From assembly GCF_026162645.1 (NCBI RefSeq), contig NZ_JAOTBE010000009.1:17072-81071 (forward strand): a stretch of DNA of 64,000 nucleotides. Direction: 5' to 3'. Within the stretch, counting starts at the first letter, position 1; each line of letters opens with the position of its first letter. A program made the position numbers and the translations under genes. The notes below the pieces were generated by a model that saw only the letters and a list, made by a program, of their open reading frames with translations, did no database searches and was not told the DNA's origin. This document shows positions 1 through 9,564 of this stretch, piece by piece. Origin of the DNA: Paracoccus rhizosphaerae (lineage in GTDB: Bacteria > Pseudomonadota > Alphaproteobacteria > Rhodobacterales > Rhodobacteraceae).

Positions 1-266
1 ATGTTCACCGGCCAATGCGCCGGTTTCAGGTTCAGGGCCATACCAAGGTGGTCCGCCCACCTGGGCAGTTCCTGCGCGCGGTACTCCATCCGGCTGGCAT
101 GGCGGTCGGCCGGGCGAACCCCCCCGGTGCGGTCGAACAACTGCAGCAGGTCCAGCGGCTTGTAGGTGACCTGCGCCCCGTGGCGGGCTGCGATCTTTTC
201 AAGCCTGTCGCCCGCCAGATAGCACCACGGGCTGATCGTCCCGAGGTAATAGTCGATATGTGCCAT
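1..266 (-). CDS. DsbA-fold 2-hydroxychromene-2-carboxylate isomerase-like protein (N-terminal part)
   Basis: Only the first 88 residues lie in the window; the rest runs off the left edge. The protein opens with MAHIDYYLGTISPWCYLAGD, a first beta strand followed by an S-P-W-C turn, then RLEKIAARHG and a later RxEYRAQELPRWADHLG helix. This is the layout of the thioredoxin-fold HCCA isomerase/DsbA-like family, which uses glutathione on aromatic degradation intermediates or acts as an oxidoreductase. Substrate cannot be told. The start at 266 is chosen because AAGAAGG lies 8 bases upstream; an ATG at 272 would sit too close to that site. It is divergent from prs, with about 85 bases between the two starts. 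Confidence 0.6.
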   Translation of the reverse strand, partial: MAHIDYYLGTISPWCYLAGDRLEKIAARHGAQVTYKPLDLLQLFDRTGGVRPADRHASRMEYRAQELPRWADHLGMALNLKPAHWPVN

Positions 267-350
267 CGCCATGTCCTTCTTAGTTTGCCCAGAGGCTAAC
301 CCGGTGCTAAGGCAACCGCAATCTGACCGAACCCGCCAAAGGCCCGTCCC

Positions 351-1370
351 ATGCCCGTCATGACCGAACCCAAGCTGATTTCCGGAAACGCGAACCGCCC
401 GCTGGCGCAGTCGATCGCGCGGCGCATGTCGATGCACCGCGGGATGAGCGTCAGCCTGCTGGACGCCCGGGTCGAGCGGTTCAACGACCAGGAAATCTTT
501 GTCGAAGTCTATGAGAATGTCCGCGGCGAGGACATGTACGTCATCCAGCCGACGTCGAACCCGGCCAACGACAACCTGATGGAGCTTCTGATCATGACCG
601 ACGCGCTGCGCCGGTCCTCGGCCTCTCGCATCACGGCGGTAATTCCCTATTTCGGCTATGCCAGGCAGGACCGGCGCGCCAAGGCACGCACGCCGATCAG
701 CGCCAAGCTTGTGGCGAACCTGCTGACCGAGGCGGGTGTCGACCGAGTGCTGACGCTGGACCTGCACGCGGCGCAGATCCAGGGCTTCTTCGACGTCCCC
801 GTGGACAACCTCTATGCGGCGCCGGTCTTCGCGCTAGACGTGCAGCACCACTTCAAGGGGCGTATGGATGACCTGATGGTCGTGTCCCCGGACGTTGGTG
901 GCGTGGCGCGAGCGCGCGAGTTGGCGACCCGGATCGGTGCGCCACTGTCGATCGTGGACAAGCGACGCGAAAAGGCCGGAGAGGTGGCCGAAATGACCGT
1001 GATCGGCGACGTCGCGGGCAAGGCCTGCATCATCGTCGATGACATCTGCGACACGGCCGGAACGCTCTGCAAGGCGGCGCAGGTGCTGACCGACAATGGC
1101 GCCACCGAGGTTCATGCCTATATCACCCACGGCGTCCTGTCCGGTCCCGCGGTCGAGCGTGTGTCGAAATCGGTCATGAAATCCCTGGTCATCACCGATT
1201 CGATCCAGCCAACCGAGGCGGTGAAGAACGCGCCGAACATCCGCATCGTGCCCACCGCACCGATGTTCACGCAAGCGATCCTGAACATCTGGAACGGCAC
1301 CTCGGTCAGCAGCCTGTTCGAGACCGACACGCTTCTGCCGATCTACGAAGGTCTTTACACCACCGCCTGA
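351..1370 (+). CDS. prs: Ribose-phosphate pyrophosphokinase
   Basis: Makes PRPP from ribose 5-phosphate and ATP in the cytoplasm, feeding purine, pyrimidine, histidine, tryptophan and NAD synthesis. The 339-residue product shows FGYARQDR at 101-108, [11 protein letters not shown] at 137-147 and the PRPP-binding loop [10 protein letters not shown] at about 229-238, all hallmarks of class I PRPP synthetase. Length is slightly above the usual 310-320. The ATG at 351 has AAAGG seven bases upstream; an in-frame ATG at 360 (MTEPKLIS) is a possible alternative. A strong terminator hairpin follows the stop. The next gene, purD, is convergent and uses PRPP-derived phosphoribosylamine, a sensible functional neighbour. 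Confidence 0.97.
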   Translation: MPVMTEPKLISGNANRPLAQSIARRMSMHRGMSVSLLDARVERFNDQEIFVEVYENVRGEDMYVIQPTSNPANDNLMELLIMTDALRRSSASRITAVIPYFGYARQDRRAKARTPISAKLVANLLTEAGVDRVLTLDLHAAQIQGFFDVPVDNLYAAPVFALDVQHHFKGRMDDLMVVSPDVGGVARARELATRIGAPLSIVDKRREKAGEVAEMTVIGDVAGKACIIVDDICDTAGTLCKAAQVLTDNGATEVHAYITHGVLSGPAVERVSKSVMKSLVITDSIQPTEAVKNAPNIRIVPTAPMFTQAILNIWNGTSVSSLFETDTLLPIYEGLYTTA

Positions 1371-1394
1371 GAACCTCTGGCACCTTTCAAGATA

Positions 1395-1418
1395 GCCGCG
1401 CCCTTTGGCGCGGCTTTT
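1395..1418 (+). terminator. Rho-independent terminator after prs
   Basis: A perfect 8-bp stem GCCGCGCC/GGCGCGGC with loop CTTT is followed by TTTT, 24 bases after the prs stop. It lies between convergent prs and purD; on the minus strand the run after the stem is not T-rich, so it should mainly stop prs transcription. Confidence 0.85.
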
Positions 1419-1422
1419 GTCG

Positions 1423-2679
1423 TCAGAGCGCTCGCCATCCGATGTCGCGGCGGCAGAACCCCTCGGGCCAGTCGATGGCCTCGACCAGCGCATAGGCGCG
1501 CTGATGCGCCTCGGCCAAGGTAGCTCCGCGTCCCGTGCAGGCCAGGACGCGGCCGCCGGTGGCGGTGATCGCGCCGTCGCGGTCTGCCGTGCCGGCGTGG
1601 AAGGTCATCTGGAAGCTGCTCTCGGGCAGCTTATCAAGGCCACGGATCACGCTGCCCTTTCCATAGCTGCCGGGATAGCCGCTGGCGGCCAGCACCACCG
1701 TCAGGGCGTGATCGTCCGCCCAGGTCACCGAGGCTTCGGCCAAGCGACCCTCGGCGCAGGCCTGCAGCAGGTCCAGCGCCTGCGCACCAAGGCGCATCAT
1801 CAGCACCTGGCATTCAGGGTCGCCGAAGCGGACGTTGTATTCGACCAGCCGCGCCTCGCCGTCGCTGATCATCAGCCCGGCGTAGAGGACACCTTGGAAG
1901 GGCGTTCCCCGGCGCGCCATTTCGGCGATGGTGGGGCGGACGATACGCTCCATCACCTGGTCCTGCAGGTCAGGCGTCAGGACCGGGGCAGGGCTATAGG
2001 CGCCCATGCCGCCAGTGTTCGGCCCGGTGTCGCCATCACCCACGCGCTTGTGGTCTTGGGCGGTGCCGACGGCCAGGCAATCCGTGCCGTCCGACAGGAT
2101 GAAGAAGCTGGCCTCCTCGCCCGCCATGAACTCCTCGATCATCACCGACATGTCGCCGAACTCGCCGTCGAAGATAGCGTCGATCGCGGCATGGGCGTCC
2201 TCGACCGTTTCCGCCACGGTGACGCCCTTGCCGGCGGCCAGCCCGTCGGCCTTGACGACGATCGGAGCGCCTTGCGCGCTGACATGGTCGCGGGCAGCAA
2301 CGGCGTCGGTAAACCGTGCCCAAGCGGCAGTCGGGGCGCCGCAGGCATCGCAGACCTCCTTGGTGAAGGTCTTCGACGCCTCCAGCTGCGCCGCAGCCTG
2401 CGACGGGCCGAAGACCAGGAAGCCGGCGTCGCGCAACGCGTCAGAAACCCCGGCGGCCAGCGGCGCCTCGGGGCCGACGATCACGAAGTCAATGGCGTTT
2501 TCCTGCGCGAACTCCAGCACCTCGGCCCGCGACTGGATGTCCAGTCGGGCGCATTCCGCGACGCCTGCGATGCCTGCATTGCCCGGCGCGACGATCAGGC
2601 GGTCGCATTTCGGGTTCTGCCGGATCGCCCAGGCCAGCGCATGTTCGCGCCCGCCGCCGCCGAGGATCAGGATATTCAT
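1423..2679 (-). CDS. purD: Phosphoribosylamine--glycine ligase
   Basis: Second step of de novo purine synthesis: joins glycine to phosphoribosylamine using ATP. The 418-residue protein starts MNILILGGGGREHALAWA, the standard N-terminal nucleotide-like fold, then has the ATP-grasp region (IVVKADGLAAGKGV) and, near the C-terminal side, GDPECQVLMMRL that closes the active site. Start at 2679 chosen over an in-frame upstream codon because the family begins at MNILxxGGGGREHA and a GGGCGG site precedes it. Divergent from xseA, with 62 bases between the starts. Confidence 0.96.
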   Translation of the reverse strand: MNILILGGGGREHALAWAIRQNPKCDRLIVAPGNAGIAGVAECARLDIQSRAEVLEFAQENAIDFVIVGPEAPLAAGVSDALRDAGFLVFGPSQAAAQLEASKTFTKEVCDACGAPTAAWARFTDAVAARDHVSAQGAPIVVKADGLAAGKGVTVAETVEDAHAAIDAIFDGEFGDMSVMIEEFMAGEEASFFILSDGTDCLAVGTAQDHKRVGDGDTGPNTGGMGAYSPAPVLTPDLQDQVMERIVRPTIAEMARRGTPFQGVLYAGLMISDGEARLVEYNVRFGDPECQVLMMRLGAQALDLLQACAEGRLAEASVTWADDHALTVVLAASGYPGSYGKGSVIRGLDKLPESSFQMTFHAGTADRDGAITATGGRVLACTGRGATLAEAHQRAYALVEAIDWPEGFCRRDIGWRAL

Positions 2680-2741
2680 CTGCCGCCCTTTCGCTTGGTC
2701 TGGCGGCGTTCTAGTCTGGGCCGCGAAAGGGAACAAGCCGC

Positions 2742-4310
2742 ATGGACCTTCTGGAAGACGACCCGCAGCCGGGCAGCAACGCCCACGAATTCACCGTCTC
2801 GGAATTGTCCGGCGCGGTGAAGCGCAGCATCGAGGACCAGTTCGGCCGCGTCCGCGTTCGGGCCGAGGTCGGACGCGTGTCGCGGCCGGGATCGGGGCAT
2901 CTCTACTTCGACCTCAAGGACGACCGCGCCTGCCTGGCCGCCGTTACGTGGAAAGGGCAGGCGGCACGGCTTGCGCAGCGCCCCGAGGAGGGGATGGAGG
3001 TCATCGCCACCGGACGCCTGACGACCTTTCCGGGCCAGTCCAAGTACCAGATGATCGTGGACCAGATCGAGCCGGCGGGTGCCGGCGCGCTGATGGCGAT
3101 GCTGGAAAAACGCCGCAAGGCGCTGGCAGCCGAGGGGCTATTTGACGAAGGCCGCAAGCGCCCGCTGCCCTTTCTTCCGCGCGTGATCGGCGTCGTGACC
3201 TCACCTTCGGGGGCGGTGATCCGCGACATCCTGCACCGGCTTCGCGACCGCTTTCCGACCCGTGTGCTGATCTGGCCCGTGGTCGTTCAAGGCGAGGCCT
3301 GCGCGCCGCAGGTCAGTGCCGCCATCCGCGGCTTCAACCAGCTGCCGCAGGACGGGCCCATCCCGCGCCCAGACCTGATCATCGTCGCCCGCGGCGGTGG
3401 CAGCCTGGAAGACTTGTGGGGCTTCAACGAGGAGGTCGTCGTCCGCGCAGCCGCCGACAGCTCCATTCCCTTGATCTCGGCCGTCGGGCACGAGACCGAC
3501 ACGACGCTGATCGATTTCGCCTCTGACCGCCGTGCGCCGACACCCACCGCCGCGGCCGAGATGGCCGTCCCGGTGCGGGCCGACCTGACTGCCCGCCTGG
3601 CCGACCTGGGCGCGCGGATGGCGCGCAGCAACGCGCAGGCGATCCAGCGTCCGCGCCAACGGCTGCGCGACCTCGCCCGCGCGATGGGCCGCCCCGCTGC
3701 GCTGACCGATGGTGCGCGCCAGCGGCTGGACCTGCAGGGCGCCCGTCTGGAACCTACGTTGCGCCAACTGGTGCGCAACCGGCGGCACCGGCTGGACGCG
3801 CGGCCGGTCCCCGCGGCCACCCTGCGGCAGTTCACGCAAGCCAAGTCACACAGGCTGGACCGCATGGCTTCGCGGCTGGACACGGCCCGCAGCCGCCGCC
3901 TGGAACGGCCGAAAGATCGCCTTGCGCATCTGCAGGAACGGCTGGAAAGTTCGCTCCGCCGGGTCGGTGCCACCACGCGCCGCACCATCGACCAGCAGCA
4001 GGCGCGACTGACGGACCTGGCTCAACGTCTTGATGCCGCCCTGCACCGAGGCCAGACGCAGCGCCGCGACGCGCTCGTCCGCCTGGATCGGATGCGCCAG
4101 TCGCTCGGACCCGAGGAGACGCTGCAGCGCGGCTTCGTCATCGTGCGCGGATCGGGCGACAGCGTCGTGACCTCACCTGACGCCGCCGCCGAAATGCCGC
4201 GGCTGGAGCTTCAGTTCGCCGGCAGCAGGCGTGTCGCCGTGCGCCCCGAAGGGTCCGAGAAGCCCAAGCGCCGCAGATCGCCACCGTCGGATCAGAAAAC
4301 CCTCCTCTGA
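2742..4310 (+). CDS. xseA: Exodeoxyribonuclease VII large subunit
   Basis: Large subunit of ExoVII, which degrades single-stranded DNA together with the small subunit XseB (not in this window). The 522-residue protein has the N-terminal OB fold (FTVSELSGAVKRSIEDQFGRVRVRAEV; GHLYFDLKD) and the nuclease domain with GVVTSPSGAVIRDI, RGGGSLEDLWGFNEE and SAVGHETDTTLIDFASDRRAPTPTAAAE, the most conserved stretch of the family. The C-terminal half is rich in arginine and repeated RxRLxxL segments, the expected long coiled-coil arm. Downstream is a GC hairpin and a convergent MFS gene. Confidence 0.96.
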   Translation: MDLLEDDPQPGSNAHEFTVSELSGAVKRSIEDQFGRVRVRAEVGRVSRPGSGHLYFDLKDDRACLAAVTWKGQAARLAQRPEEGMEVIATGRLTTFPGQSKYQMIVDQIEPAGAGALMAMLEKRRKALAAEGLFDEGRKRPLPFLPRVIGVVTSPSGAVIRDILHRLRDRFPTRVLIWPVVVQGEACAPQVSAAIRGFNQLPQDGPIPRPDLIIVARGGGSLEDLWGFNEEVVVRAAADSSIPLISAVGHETDTTLIDFASDRRAPTPTAAAEMAVPVRADLTARLADLGARMARSNAQAIQRPRQRLRDLARAMGRPAALTDGARQRLDLQGARLEPTLRQLVRNRRHRLDARPVPAATLRQFTQAKSHRLDRMASRLDTARSRRLERPKDRLAHLQERLESSLRRVGATTRRTIDQQQARLTDLAQRLDAALHRGQTQRRDALVRLDRMRQSLGPEETLQRGFVIVRGSGDSVVTSPDAAAEMPRLELQFAGSRRVAVRPEGSEKPKRRRSPPSDQKTLL

Positions 4311-4342
4311 CCTGCATTGGTCACCAGATGTCCCACGGGGGT

Positions 4343-4363
4343 CCGGGGGCGTGAAGCCCCCGG
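4343..4363. terminator. GC-rich hairpin between convergent xseA and MFS gene
   Basis: Perfect 8-bp stem CCGGGGGC/GCCCCCGG with loop GTGAA, 32 bases after the xseA stop and 12 bases beyond the MFS stop on the other strand. There is no T-run on either side, so it may be a weak terminator or an mRNA 3' end stabiliser for both genes. Confidence 0.5.
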
Positions 4364-4375
4364 CCGCCACGGCTC

Positions 4376-5596
4376 TCAGGCCGGTTTCGGTCGCATCACC
4401 AACCAGATCAGCGCTCCGCCAGCCAGGACCAGGAAGGGCAGCATCGCCAGGTTCACGGCGCTCCACCCGGCCTGCACCGACCCGCCGGAACAGTTCATCA
4501 GCCCCCCCGACGACAGCGATGCCAGGAATACACCGCCAAAGACGACGAAGTCGTTCATGCCCTGGACGCGGCCTCTTTCTTCTGGGGCGTGGGCGCGGGC
4601 CAGCATGGCGGTCGCGCCGATGAAGCCGAAGTTCCAGCCCAGTCCCAGCAGCACCAGGGCCAGGAAGAACTGCTCCAGCTCGACCCCCGACAGCGCCACC
4701 GCCCCCGCCGCGCCCAGGATGGTCAGCCCCAACCCGACGATCGCCGGGGCTCCAAAGCGCGCGATCAGGTGCCCGGTGAAAAAGCTTGGCGCGAACATGG
4801 CCAGCACATGCGCGCTGACGATGTTGGCCGCATCCCGGGTCTCGTATCCGCAGCCCACGACCGCCAGCGGGGTCGAGGTCATCACCAGGTTCATCAGCGC
4901 ATAGGACACCATCCCGCAGATCATCGCGACCAGGATCGGGGGTGTCCGCAGGATCTGTCCCATCGGCCGCCCCGTGGCCGCGCCCGGCATGGGTGCTGGC
5001 GGCCGCGGGATGTCCAGGAAGGCGAACAGGAACGGCCCAGCAAGGTTCAGCGCGATCACGGCCAGGTATGTCGCCAGAAACGGCACCGCCGTCATGTCGC
5101 TGGTGAGACGGACGATCGACGGGCCGATGATCGCGGCGGCCAGCCCCCCCGCCATGACCCAGCTAATCGCCCGAGGAGCATAATCCGCGGGTGCCATGTC
5201 GGTCGCGGCGAAGCGATAGAAGCCTTGTGCCGACATGTAGACGCCCGTCAGCGCCGACCCTGCCATGAAAAGGCCGAAAGACCCCTGCCACAGCCCCGTG
5301 GCCGCGATGGCCGCGCCAAGGGCGCCTGCCGCCACGGCCAAAAGGAAGCCCGCCTGCCGCCCGCGCTGCTGCATGAACCTGGCCAGCGGCCGGGCCGATA
5401 GGGTCGAGCCGAGGATGATCATCGACAGCGGCAGCGTCACCAAGCAGGGATGCGGCGACAGGATGCGCCCGGCCAGCCCGCCCACGATGAAGATCACCGA
5501 CATCTGCGCGCCCAGGATCGCCTGCGCCAGCACGAGGATGACCACGTTCCGCCGCGCACGCGGCAGGTCCGACGCGATGTCCGTGGTCATGTCCAC
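4376..5596 (-). CDS. Major facilitator superfamily transporter
   Basis: A 406-residue integral membrane protein with about 12 hydrophobic segments, beginning after a short cytoplasmic N-terminus (MDMTTDIASDLPRARRNVVILVLAQ). It has an MFS-like cytoplasmic loop ARPLARFMQQRGRQAG between helices 2 and 3 and a matching HAPEERGRVQGMNDFVV segment in the second half. Substrate not predictable. Its start is 5 bases after the eda stop, so it is almost certainly co-transcribed with eda; export or import of a sugar acid would fit that context but is inference. Confidence 0.85.
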   Translation of the reverse strand: MDMTTDIASDLPRARRNVVILVLAQAILGAQMSVIFIVGGLAGRILSPHPCLVTLPLSMIILGSTLSARPLARFMQQRGRQAGFLLAVAAGALGAAIAATGLWQGSFGLFMAGSALTGVYMSAQGFYRFAATDMAPADYAPRAISWVMAGGLAAAIIGPSIVRLTSDMTAVPFLATYLAVIALNLAGPFLFAFLDIPRPPAPMPGAATGRPMGQILRTPPILVAMICGMVSYALMNLVMTSTPLAVVGCGYETRDAANIVSAHVLAMFAPSFFTGHLIARFGAPAIVGLGLTILGAAGAVALSGVELEQFFLALVLLGLGWNFGFIGATAMLARAHAPEERGRVQGMNDFVVFGGVFLASLSSGGLMNCSGGSVQAGWSAVNLAMLPFLVLAGGALIWLVMRPKPA

Positions 5597-5601
5597 GGAT
5601 C

Positions 5602-6246
5602 TTAGCCTCGGGGAAGGGCTGCGGCGGTGCGGGCGCGGTCCTCGATGGTTGCCCAGTTTCCGGCCGCGACATCCGCGTCCGTCACGATCCAGCTGCCGCC
5701 GACGCAGATCACGTTCGGCAGCGACAGATAGCTTGCGGCATTCTGAACCGACACGCCGCCAGTCGGGCAGAAGCTGACCCTCGGCAGCGGACCGGCCAGC
5801 GACTTCAGCGCCGGTGCGCCGCCGACAGCCTCGGCCGGAAAGAACTTCAGCATGTCGAAACCGGCATCGGCGGCGCGCATCACCTCGGAGGCCGTCACGG
5901 CGCCCGGCAGCAGAGGCAGCTCAATCTCCTCACAGGCGGCGATCAGGCGATCGGTCAGGCCCGGAGAGACCGCGAACTTGGCCCCGGCATCCTTGGCGCG
6001 TTTCGCGTCGTCCGGCGTCAGGACGGTCCCTGCGCCGACATGGCCGCCCTCAATCCCGCTCATGGCGCGGATGGCGTCCAGCGCCGCGTCCGAGCGCAAC
6101 GTCACCTCCAGCACCGGCAACCCGCCAGACACCAGCGCACGCGCCAGGTCCGCGGCGGCGCCCGCGTCCTTGATGACGATGACCGGGATGACGGGGGCCA
6201 GCTGGCACAGGGCTTTCGTCTGCTGGGACTGGATCTGCGGGGTCAT
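5602..6246 (-). CDS. eda: KDPG/KHG aldolase (2-dehydro-3-deoxy-phosphogluconate aldolase)
   Basis: Cleaves KDPG to pyruvate and glyceraldehyde 3-phosphate in the Entner-Doudoroff pathway. The 214-residue protein contains PVIVIKD, LEVTLRS with the catalytic glutamate, [22 protein letters not shown] with the Schiff-base lysine and FCPTGGV, covering the whole class I aldolase barrel. The start at 6246 ([11 protein letters not shown]) is taken because upstream in-frame sequence has no family similarity and matches the expected length. The usual partner edd is not adjacent. The gene is first in a two-gene unit with the MFS transporter and is divergent from rpsB. Confidence 0.95.
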   Translation of the reverse strand: MTPQIQSQQTKALCQLAPVIPVIVIKDAGAAADLARALVSGGLPVLEVTLRSDAALDAIRAMSGIEGGHVGAGTVLTPDDAKRAKDAGAKFAVSPGLTDRLIAACEEIELPLLPGAVTASEVMRAADAGFDMLKFFPAEAVGGAPALKSLAGPLPRVSFCPTGGVSVQNAASYLSLPNVICVGGSWIVTDADVAAGNWATIEDRARTAAALPRG

Positions 6247-6494
6247 GGCGCACCTTCGGTCAGGAAAATTCGCCCCGACCTGACCCCAAAGCCGCAAGCG
6301 ATGCAAGGGAAAGCAATGCCCCCCGCTATCGCTATCACCACGAATCCGCTTGCGCCGGGGCGCGTTCGAGGCTATGGCGCGCACACTTCACAGGCAGGGG
6401 CGGGCCCTTGCGGGAGACATCCGCAAGACGTCCACCGGTTGGGGCATTCGCCCTGAGATCCCCTGCCAAGGCGCAAACCGGAAAGGAACACGTT

Positions 6495-7274
6495 ATGGCG
6501 CTTCCCGACTTCTCGCTGCGTCAGCTTCTTGAAGCTGGCGTCCACTACGGCCACCAGACGCAGCGCTGGAACCCCCGCATGGGCGAGTTCATCTATGGCG
6601 ATCGCAATGGCATCCACATCCTCGACCTGACGCAGACCGTCCCGATGCTGGACGCGGCCCTGCAGGTCGTTCGCGACACCGTCGCCAAGGGCGGCCGCGT
6701 GCTGTTCGTCGGCACCAAGCGGCAGGCCCAGAAGGCCATCGCCGAAGCCGCCGAAAAGTCGGCCCAGTTCTACATGAACCACCGCTGGCTGGGCGGCACG
6801 CTGACCAACTGGAAGACCGTCAGCCAGTCGATCAACCGCCTGAAGGCGATCGACGAGACGATGGCCGGCGGCGCCGAGGGCCTCACCAAGAAAGAGCGTC
6901 TTCAGCTTGAGCGCGAGCAGGCGAAACTGCAGGCTTCGCTTGGCGGCATCCGCGACATGGGCGGCCTGCCGGACCTGCTGTTCGTCATCGACGTGAACAA
7001 GGAAGACCTGGCCATCCTGGAAGCCAAGAAGCTGGGCATTCCGGTCGTCGCCGTGGTCGACACGAACTGCTCGCCCGAAGGCGTGGACTACATCATTCCG
7101 GGCAACGATGACGCCGCCCGCGCCATCGCGCTCTATTGCGACCTGGCCAGCCGCGCCGCGCTGGACGGCATGTCGGCACAGATGGGCGCCGCCGGCGTTG
7201 ACCTGGGTTCGCTGTCGGACGCGCCCGAGGAGATGCTGGACGAAGCCGCCGAGGACGCGCCGGCCGAGGCCTGA
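6495..7274 (+). CDS. rpsB: Small ribosomal subunit protein uS2
   Basis: Ribosomal protein S2, 259 residues. It shows [35 protein letters not shown] at the N-terminus, [19 protein letters not shown], and [49 protein letters not shown], all standard. It ends with an acidic alanine-rich tail ([15 protein letters not shown]). Start at 6495 is fixed by GGAAAGGAAC just upstream and by the family's [15 protein letters not shown] beginning. It is followed by tsf in the conserved rpsB-tsf order, with a hairpin between them. Confidence 0.98.
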   Translation: MALPDFSLRQLLEAGVHYGHQTQRWNPRMGEFIYGDRNGIHILDLTQTVPMLDAALQVVRDTVAKGGRVLFVGTKRQAQKAIAEAAEKSAQFYMNHRWLGGTLTNWKTVSQSINRLKAIDETMAGGAEGLTKKERLQLEREQAKLQASLGGIRDMGGLPDLLFVIDVNKEDLAILEAKKLGIPVVAVVDTNCSPEGVDYIIPGNDDAARAIALYCDLASRAALDGMSAQMGAAGVDLGSLSDAPEEMLDEAAEDAPAEA

Positions 7275-7306
7275 TCCCTCCACGGATCGCAGATTCATCG
7301 AATTGT

Positions 7307-7335
7307 CGTCAGGCGGGGATATGCCCCGCCTGACG
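7307..7335 (+). terminator. Stem-loop in the rpsB-tsf intergenic region (possible attenuator)
   Basis: A perfect 12-bp stem, CGTCAGGCGGGG paired with CCCCGCCTGACG around loop ATATG, sits between the rpsB stop (7274) and the tsf ribosome site (AGAGGAGA, 7346-7353). No T-run follows, so it may be a partial terminator or mRNA processing site adjusting tsf relative to rpsB. Confidence 0.55.
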
Positions 7336-7358
7336 TGTTGAACACAGAGGAGACGGAT

Positions 7359-8237
7359 ATGGCAATCACCGCAGCGATGGTGAAGGAACTGCGCGAAACG
7401 ACCGGCGCAGGCATGATGGACGCCAAAAAGGCCCTGACCGAAACCGACGGTGACATGGAAGCGGCGGTCGACTGGCTGCGCACCAAGGGCCTTGCGAAAG
7501 CCGCCAAGAAATCCGGCCGTGTGGCTGCCGAGGGTCTGGTTGCCGTGGCTGTGAAGGCCGGCAAGGGCGTCGCGGTCGAGGTGAACTCGGAAACCGACTT
7601 CGTGGGCAAGAACGAAGAGTTCCAGGCCATGGTCCGCAAGATCGCCCAGGCTGCGCTGAACGTCGACGACATCGAGGCGCTGAAGAACGAGCAGGTCGAC
7701 GGCAAGGCCGTGTCCGAAGTGCTGACCGACGCCATCGCCAAGATCGGCGAGAACATGACTCTGCGCCGCATGGTCGTCGTCACCGCGCCGACCGTCGTGC
7801 ACTATGTCCACAACGCCGCTGCAGAAGGCATGGGCAAGATCGGCGTGCTGGTCGGCCTGGAAGGCGGCAACGAGGAGATCGGCCGCCAGATCGCCATGCA
7901 TATCGCCGCGACCTCGCCCGCCTCGCTTGGCGAGGCCGACCTCGACCCGGCGCTGGTCGAGCGCGAAAAGCAGGTCCTGACCGAGCAGGCGCGTGAATCG
8001 GGCAAGCCCGAGGCCGTCATCGAGAAGATGATCGAAGGCCGCATGAAGAAGTTCTTCGAGGAGGTCACCCTGACCGGCCAGAAGTTCGTCATCAACCCGG
8101 ACCTCACCGTGGCCGAGGCCGCCAAGGAACAGGGCGCGACCGTCACCGGCTTTGCCCGCGTCGCCGTCGGCGAAGGTATCGAGAAGAAGGAAGAGGATTT
8201 CGCAGCCGAGGTTGCCAAGACCCTCAGCGGCGCCTGA
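7359..8237 (+). CDS. tsf: Elongation factor Ts
   Basis: Guanine-nucleotide exchange factor for EF-Tu. The 292-residue protein begins [45 protein letters not shown], the UBA-like N-terminal domain, and contains the EF-Tu contact motif [16 protein letters not shown] and [11 protein letters not shown]. Start at 7359 is set by AGAGGAGACGG immediately upstream and the invariant MAxITAxxVKELRE opening. It is the last gene of the rpsB-tsf unit, closed by a strong terminator. Confidence 0.98.
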   Translation: MAITAAMVKELRETTGAGMMDAKKALTETDGDMEAAVDWLRTKGLAKAAKKSGRVAAEGLVAVAVKAGKGVAVEVNSETDFVGKNEEFQAMVRKIAQAALNVDDIEALKNEQVDGKAVSEVLTDAIAKIGENMTLRRMVVVTAPTVVHYVHNAAAEGMGKIGVLVGLEGGNEEIGRQIAMHIAATSPASLGEADLDPALVEREKQVLTEQARESGKPEAVIEKMIEGRMKKFFEEVTLTGQKFVINPDLTVAEAAKEQGATVTGFARVAVGEGIEKKEEDFAAEVAKTLSGA

Positions 8238-8262
8238 TTTCCTTTCGACTCCGATCTTGCAG

Positions 8263-8288
8263 ATGCCGGCCCCTTGGGCCGGCATTTT
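8263..8288 (+). terminator. Rho-independent terminator after tsf
   Basis: A 10-bp stem (ATGCCGGCCC / GGGCCGGCAT) with loop CTT followed by TTT, 25 bases downstream of the tsf stop. Confidence 0.85.
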
Positions 8289-8721
8289 GCTTCTCGGCCA
8301 GCAGAGCGATGCTGTTTGTTCTTGTACGAATGGGGATCGACACAAGGACCAATTGTCTGGCAGCGGCATTCCGTGATGATGCGAGCTTCCCCATGTTCAA
8401 CCACACGGCGACGTTCCGGGAATCTAATTCGCCGACAGCGACTGCAACAGTGCCGCCGCACCAAGCCAGCGATACGCACAGGTACCAGCACTGCTGACCG
8501 TGCTGCACATGCTCAACGGCCATGCCAAGGGGTGGAAATGGCTGGTCTTACAAGTGCTAACTGCAGGTAGTCCACAGGATGCAAGCGGGACATGAGCCGG
8601 TGGCGGCGTGCAGCCAAGGCAACAAGGTCGCACGCCGCCTGTTCCTGACACTTGCGTGTCACCACTCACGGAACTGCTCAATCTGACGTCAATTGCGCGG
8701 CCGAGGAAACGGGGGAAACCC
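8289..8721. other. 433-bp region without a recognisable gene
   Basis: Lies between the tsf terminator and the 3' end of the convergent LuxR-type gene. Short open frames exist on both strands (for example minus strand 8224-8523) but none has a ribosome site or a protein family I recognise. Its base composition is a little less GC-rich than the flanks. Confidence 0.5.
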
Positions 8722-9492
8722 TTACCCCTCCAGGTCCGGCGCGCGCCGCGCCAGCGGCAGGCCCGGAGCGCCCGGCTGGAACAGCTGGTTCGTGACATGC
8801 GCCTTGAGAACCGCCTGAGGCGTCGTTTCGACCCCCAAAGCCTCTCTTGCCAGGCGCATGTGCTTTTCGACCGTCGCCGGCGTGATCCCAAGGATCGTCG
8901 CCACTTCGCTGACCGTCTTGCCGGCCGAACGCCAGCCCAGAACCTCGCGTTGTCGGGCGGTCAGCGTGGCCGAGCTGGGCTTGCGGTGCATCGTCGCCAT
9001 CCGCATGTGCATCACCCAGCACAGCACCCGCAACTCGCGGCCGGTGCGATTCCAAAGGCTGCCGACGTGATCGCGATCCATGCCTTGCCCGGCCATCAGG
9101 ACGACCCCACCGGCACTGTGCAGAACCTTGTCTCGCAGGCTGAGGATATGCGTGGCGCCGAACCCCCGACTGGCCGCCAGTTCCAGCGAGGGCGATCCCC
9201 CCAGCCGCATCAGCTCATCCCCCGAGATGTCGCCGTCGTGATCCAGCACCCATTGCACCCAGCCGTCCCGCTCAAAGGGACCAAGCTGGCGTGCATCATC
9301 CACCAGCGCATCAGGCAGGTTCGTCAGGATCACCGGACGCTCTCGGACAAGGGCGCGCGGCACGGTCAGCATGAAATAGGCCGCATAGAATGCGTAGTCG
9401 AAGCCGAGATCATTCACCGCCTCGATGAAGATCTTTCGGATTTCTTGTGTATTACGTGCGTCCAGAAGGCGCTCGATGCAACGTGTCAACAT
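8722..9492 (-). CDS. LuxR-family transcriptional regulator with autoinducer-binding-type domain (solo)
   Basis: Cytoplasmic DNA-binding regulator of 256 residues from the ATG at 9492. The N-terminal part (LGFDYAFYAAYF, then TNLPDALVDD, GPFERDGWVQW) has the layout of an autoinducer-binding domain; the C-terminal part LTARQREVLGWRSAGKTVSEVATILGITPATVEKHM is a clear LuxR helix-turn-helix. The WxxxY and Asp-Pro residues that hold acyl-homoserine lactones in TraR/LuxR are not evident, so the ligand may differ. No luxI-type synthase is nearby. A GTG at 9570 would add 26 residues; neither start has a good ribosome site, and 9492 gives the more usual family length. An inverted repeat lies upstream. 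Confidence 0.8.
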   Translation of the reverse strand: MLTRCIERLLDARNTQEIRKIFIEAVNDLGFDYAFYAAYFMLTVPRALVRERPVILTNLPDALVDDARQLGPFERDGWVQWVLDHDGDISGDELMRLGGSPSLELAASRGFGATHILSLRDKVLHSAGGVVLMAGQGMDRDHVGSLWNRTGRELRVLCWVMHMRMATMHRKPSSATLTARQREVLGWRSAGKTVSEVATILGITPATVEKHMRLAREALGVETTPQAVLKAHVTNQLFQPGAPGLPLARRAPDLEG

Positions 9493-9549
9493 AAATGCAA
9501 AATGCTCAAATGCGGTCGTCAAAATCGTATTGGACCGTGCGGGGCGAAG

Positions 9550-9564
9550 TTTGCCAAGTGCAAA
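9550..9564. promoter_or_regulatory. Inverted repeat upstream of the LuxR-type gene, possible operator
   Basis: A perfect dyad TTTGC-N5-GCAAA lies 58 bases upstream of the chosen start. It is shorter than a typical 18-20 bp lux box; a role in autoregulation is only a guess. Confidence 0.25.

Noticed and set aside
6372..8369. 665-codon open frame on the minus strand across rpsB and tsf
   Set aside because: It is antisense to two certain ribosomal/translation genes and its translation has no known domain; long antisense frames are expected from GC-rich codon use.
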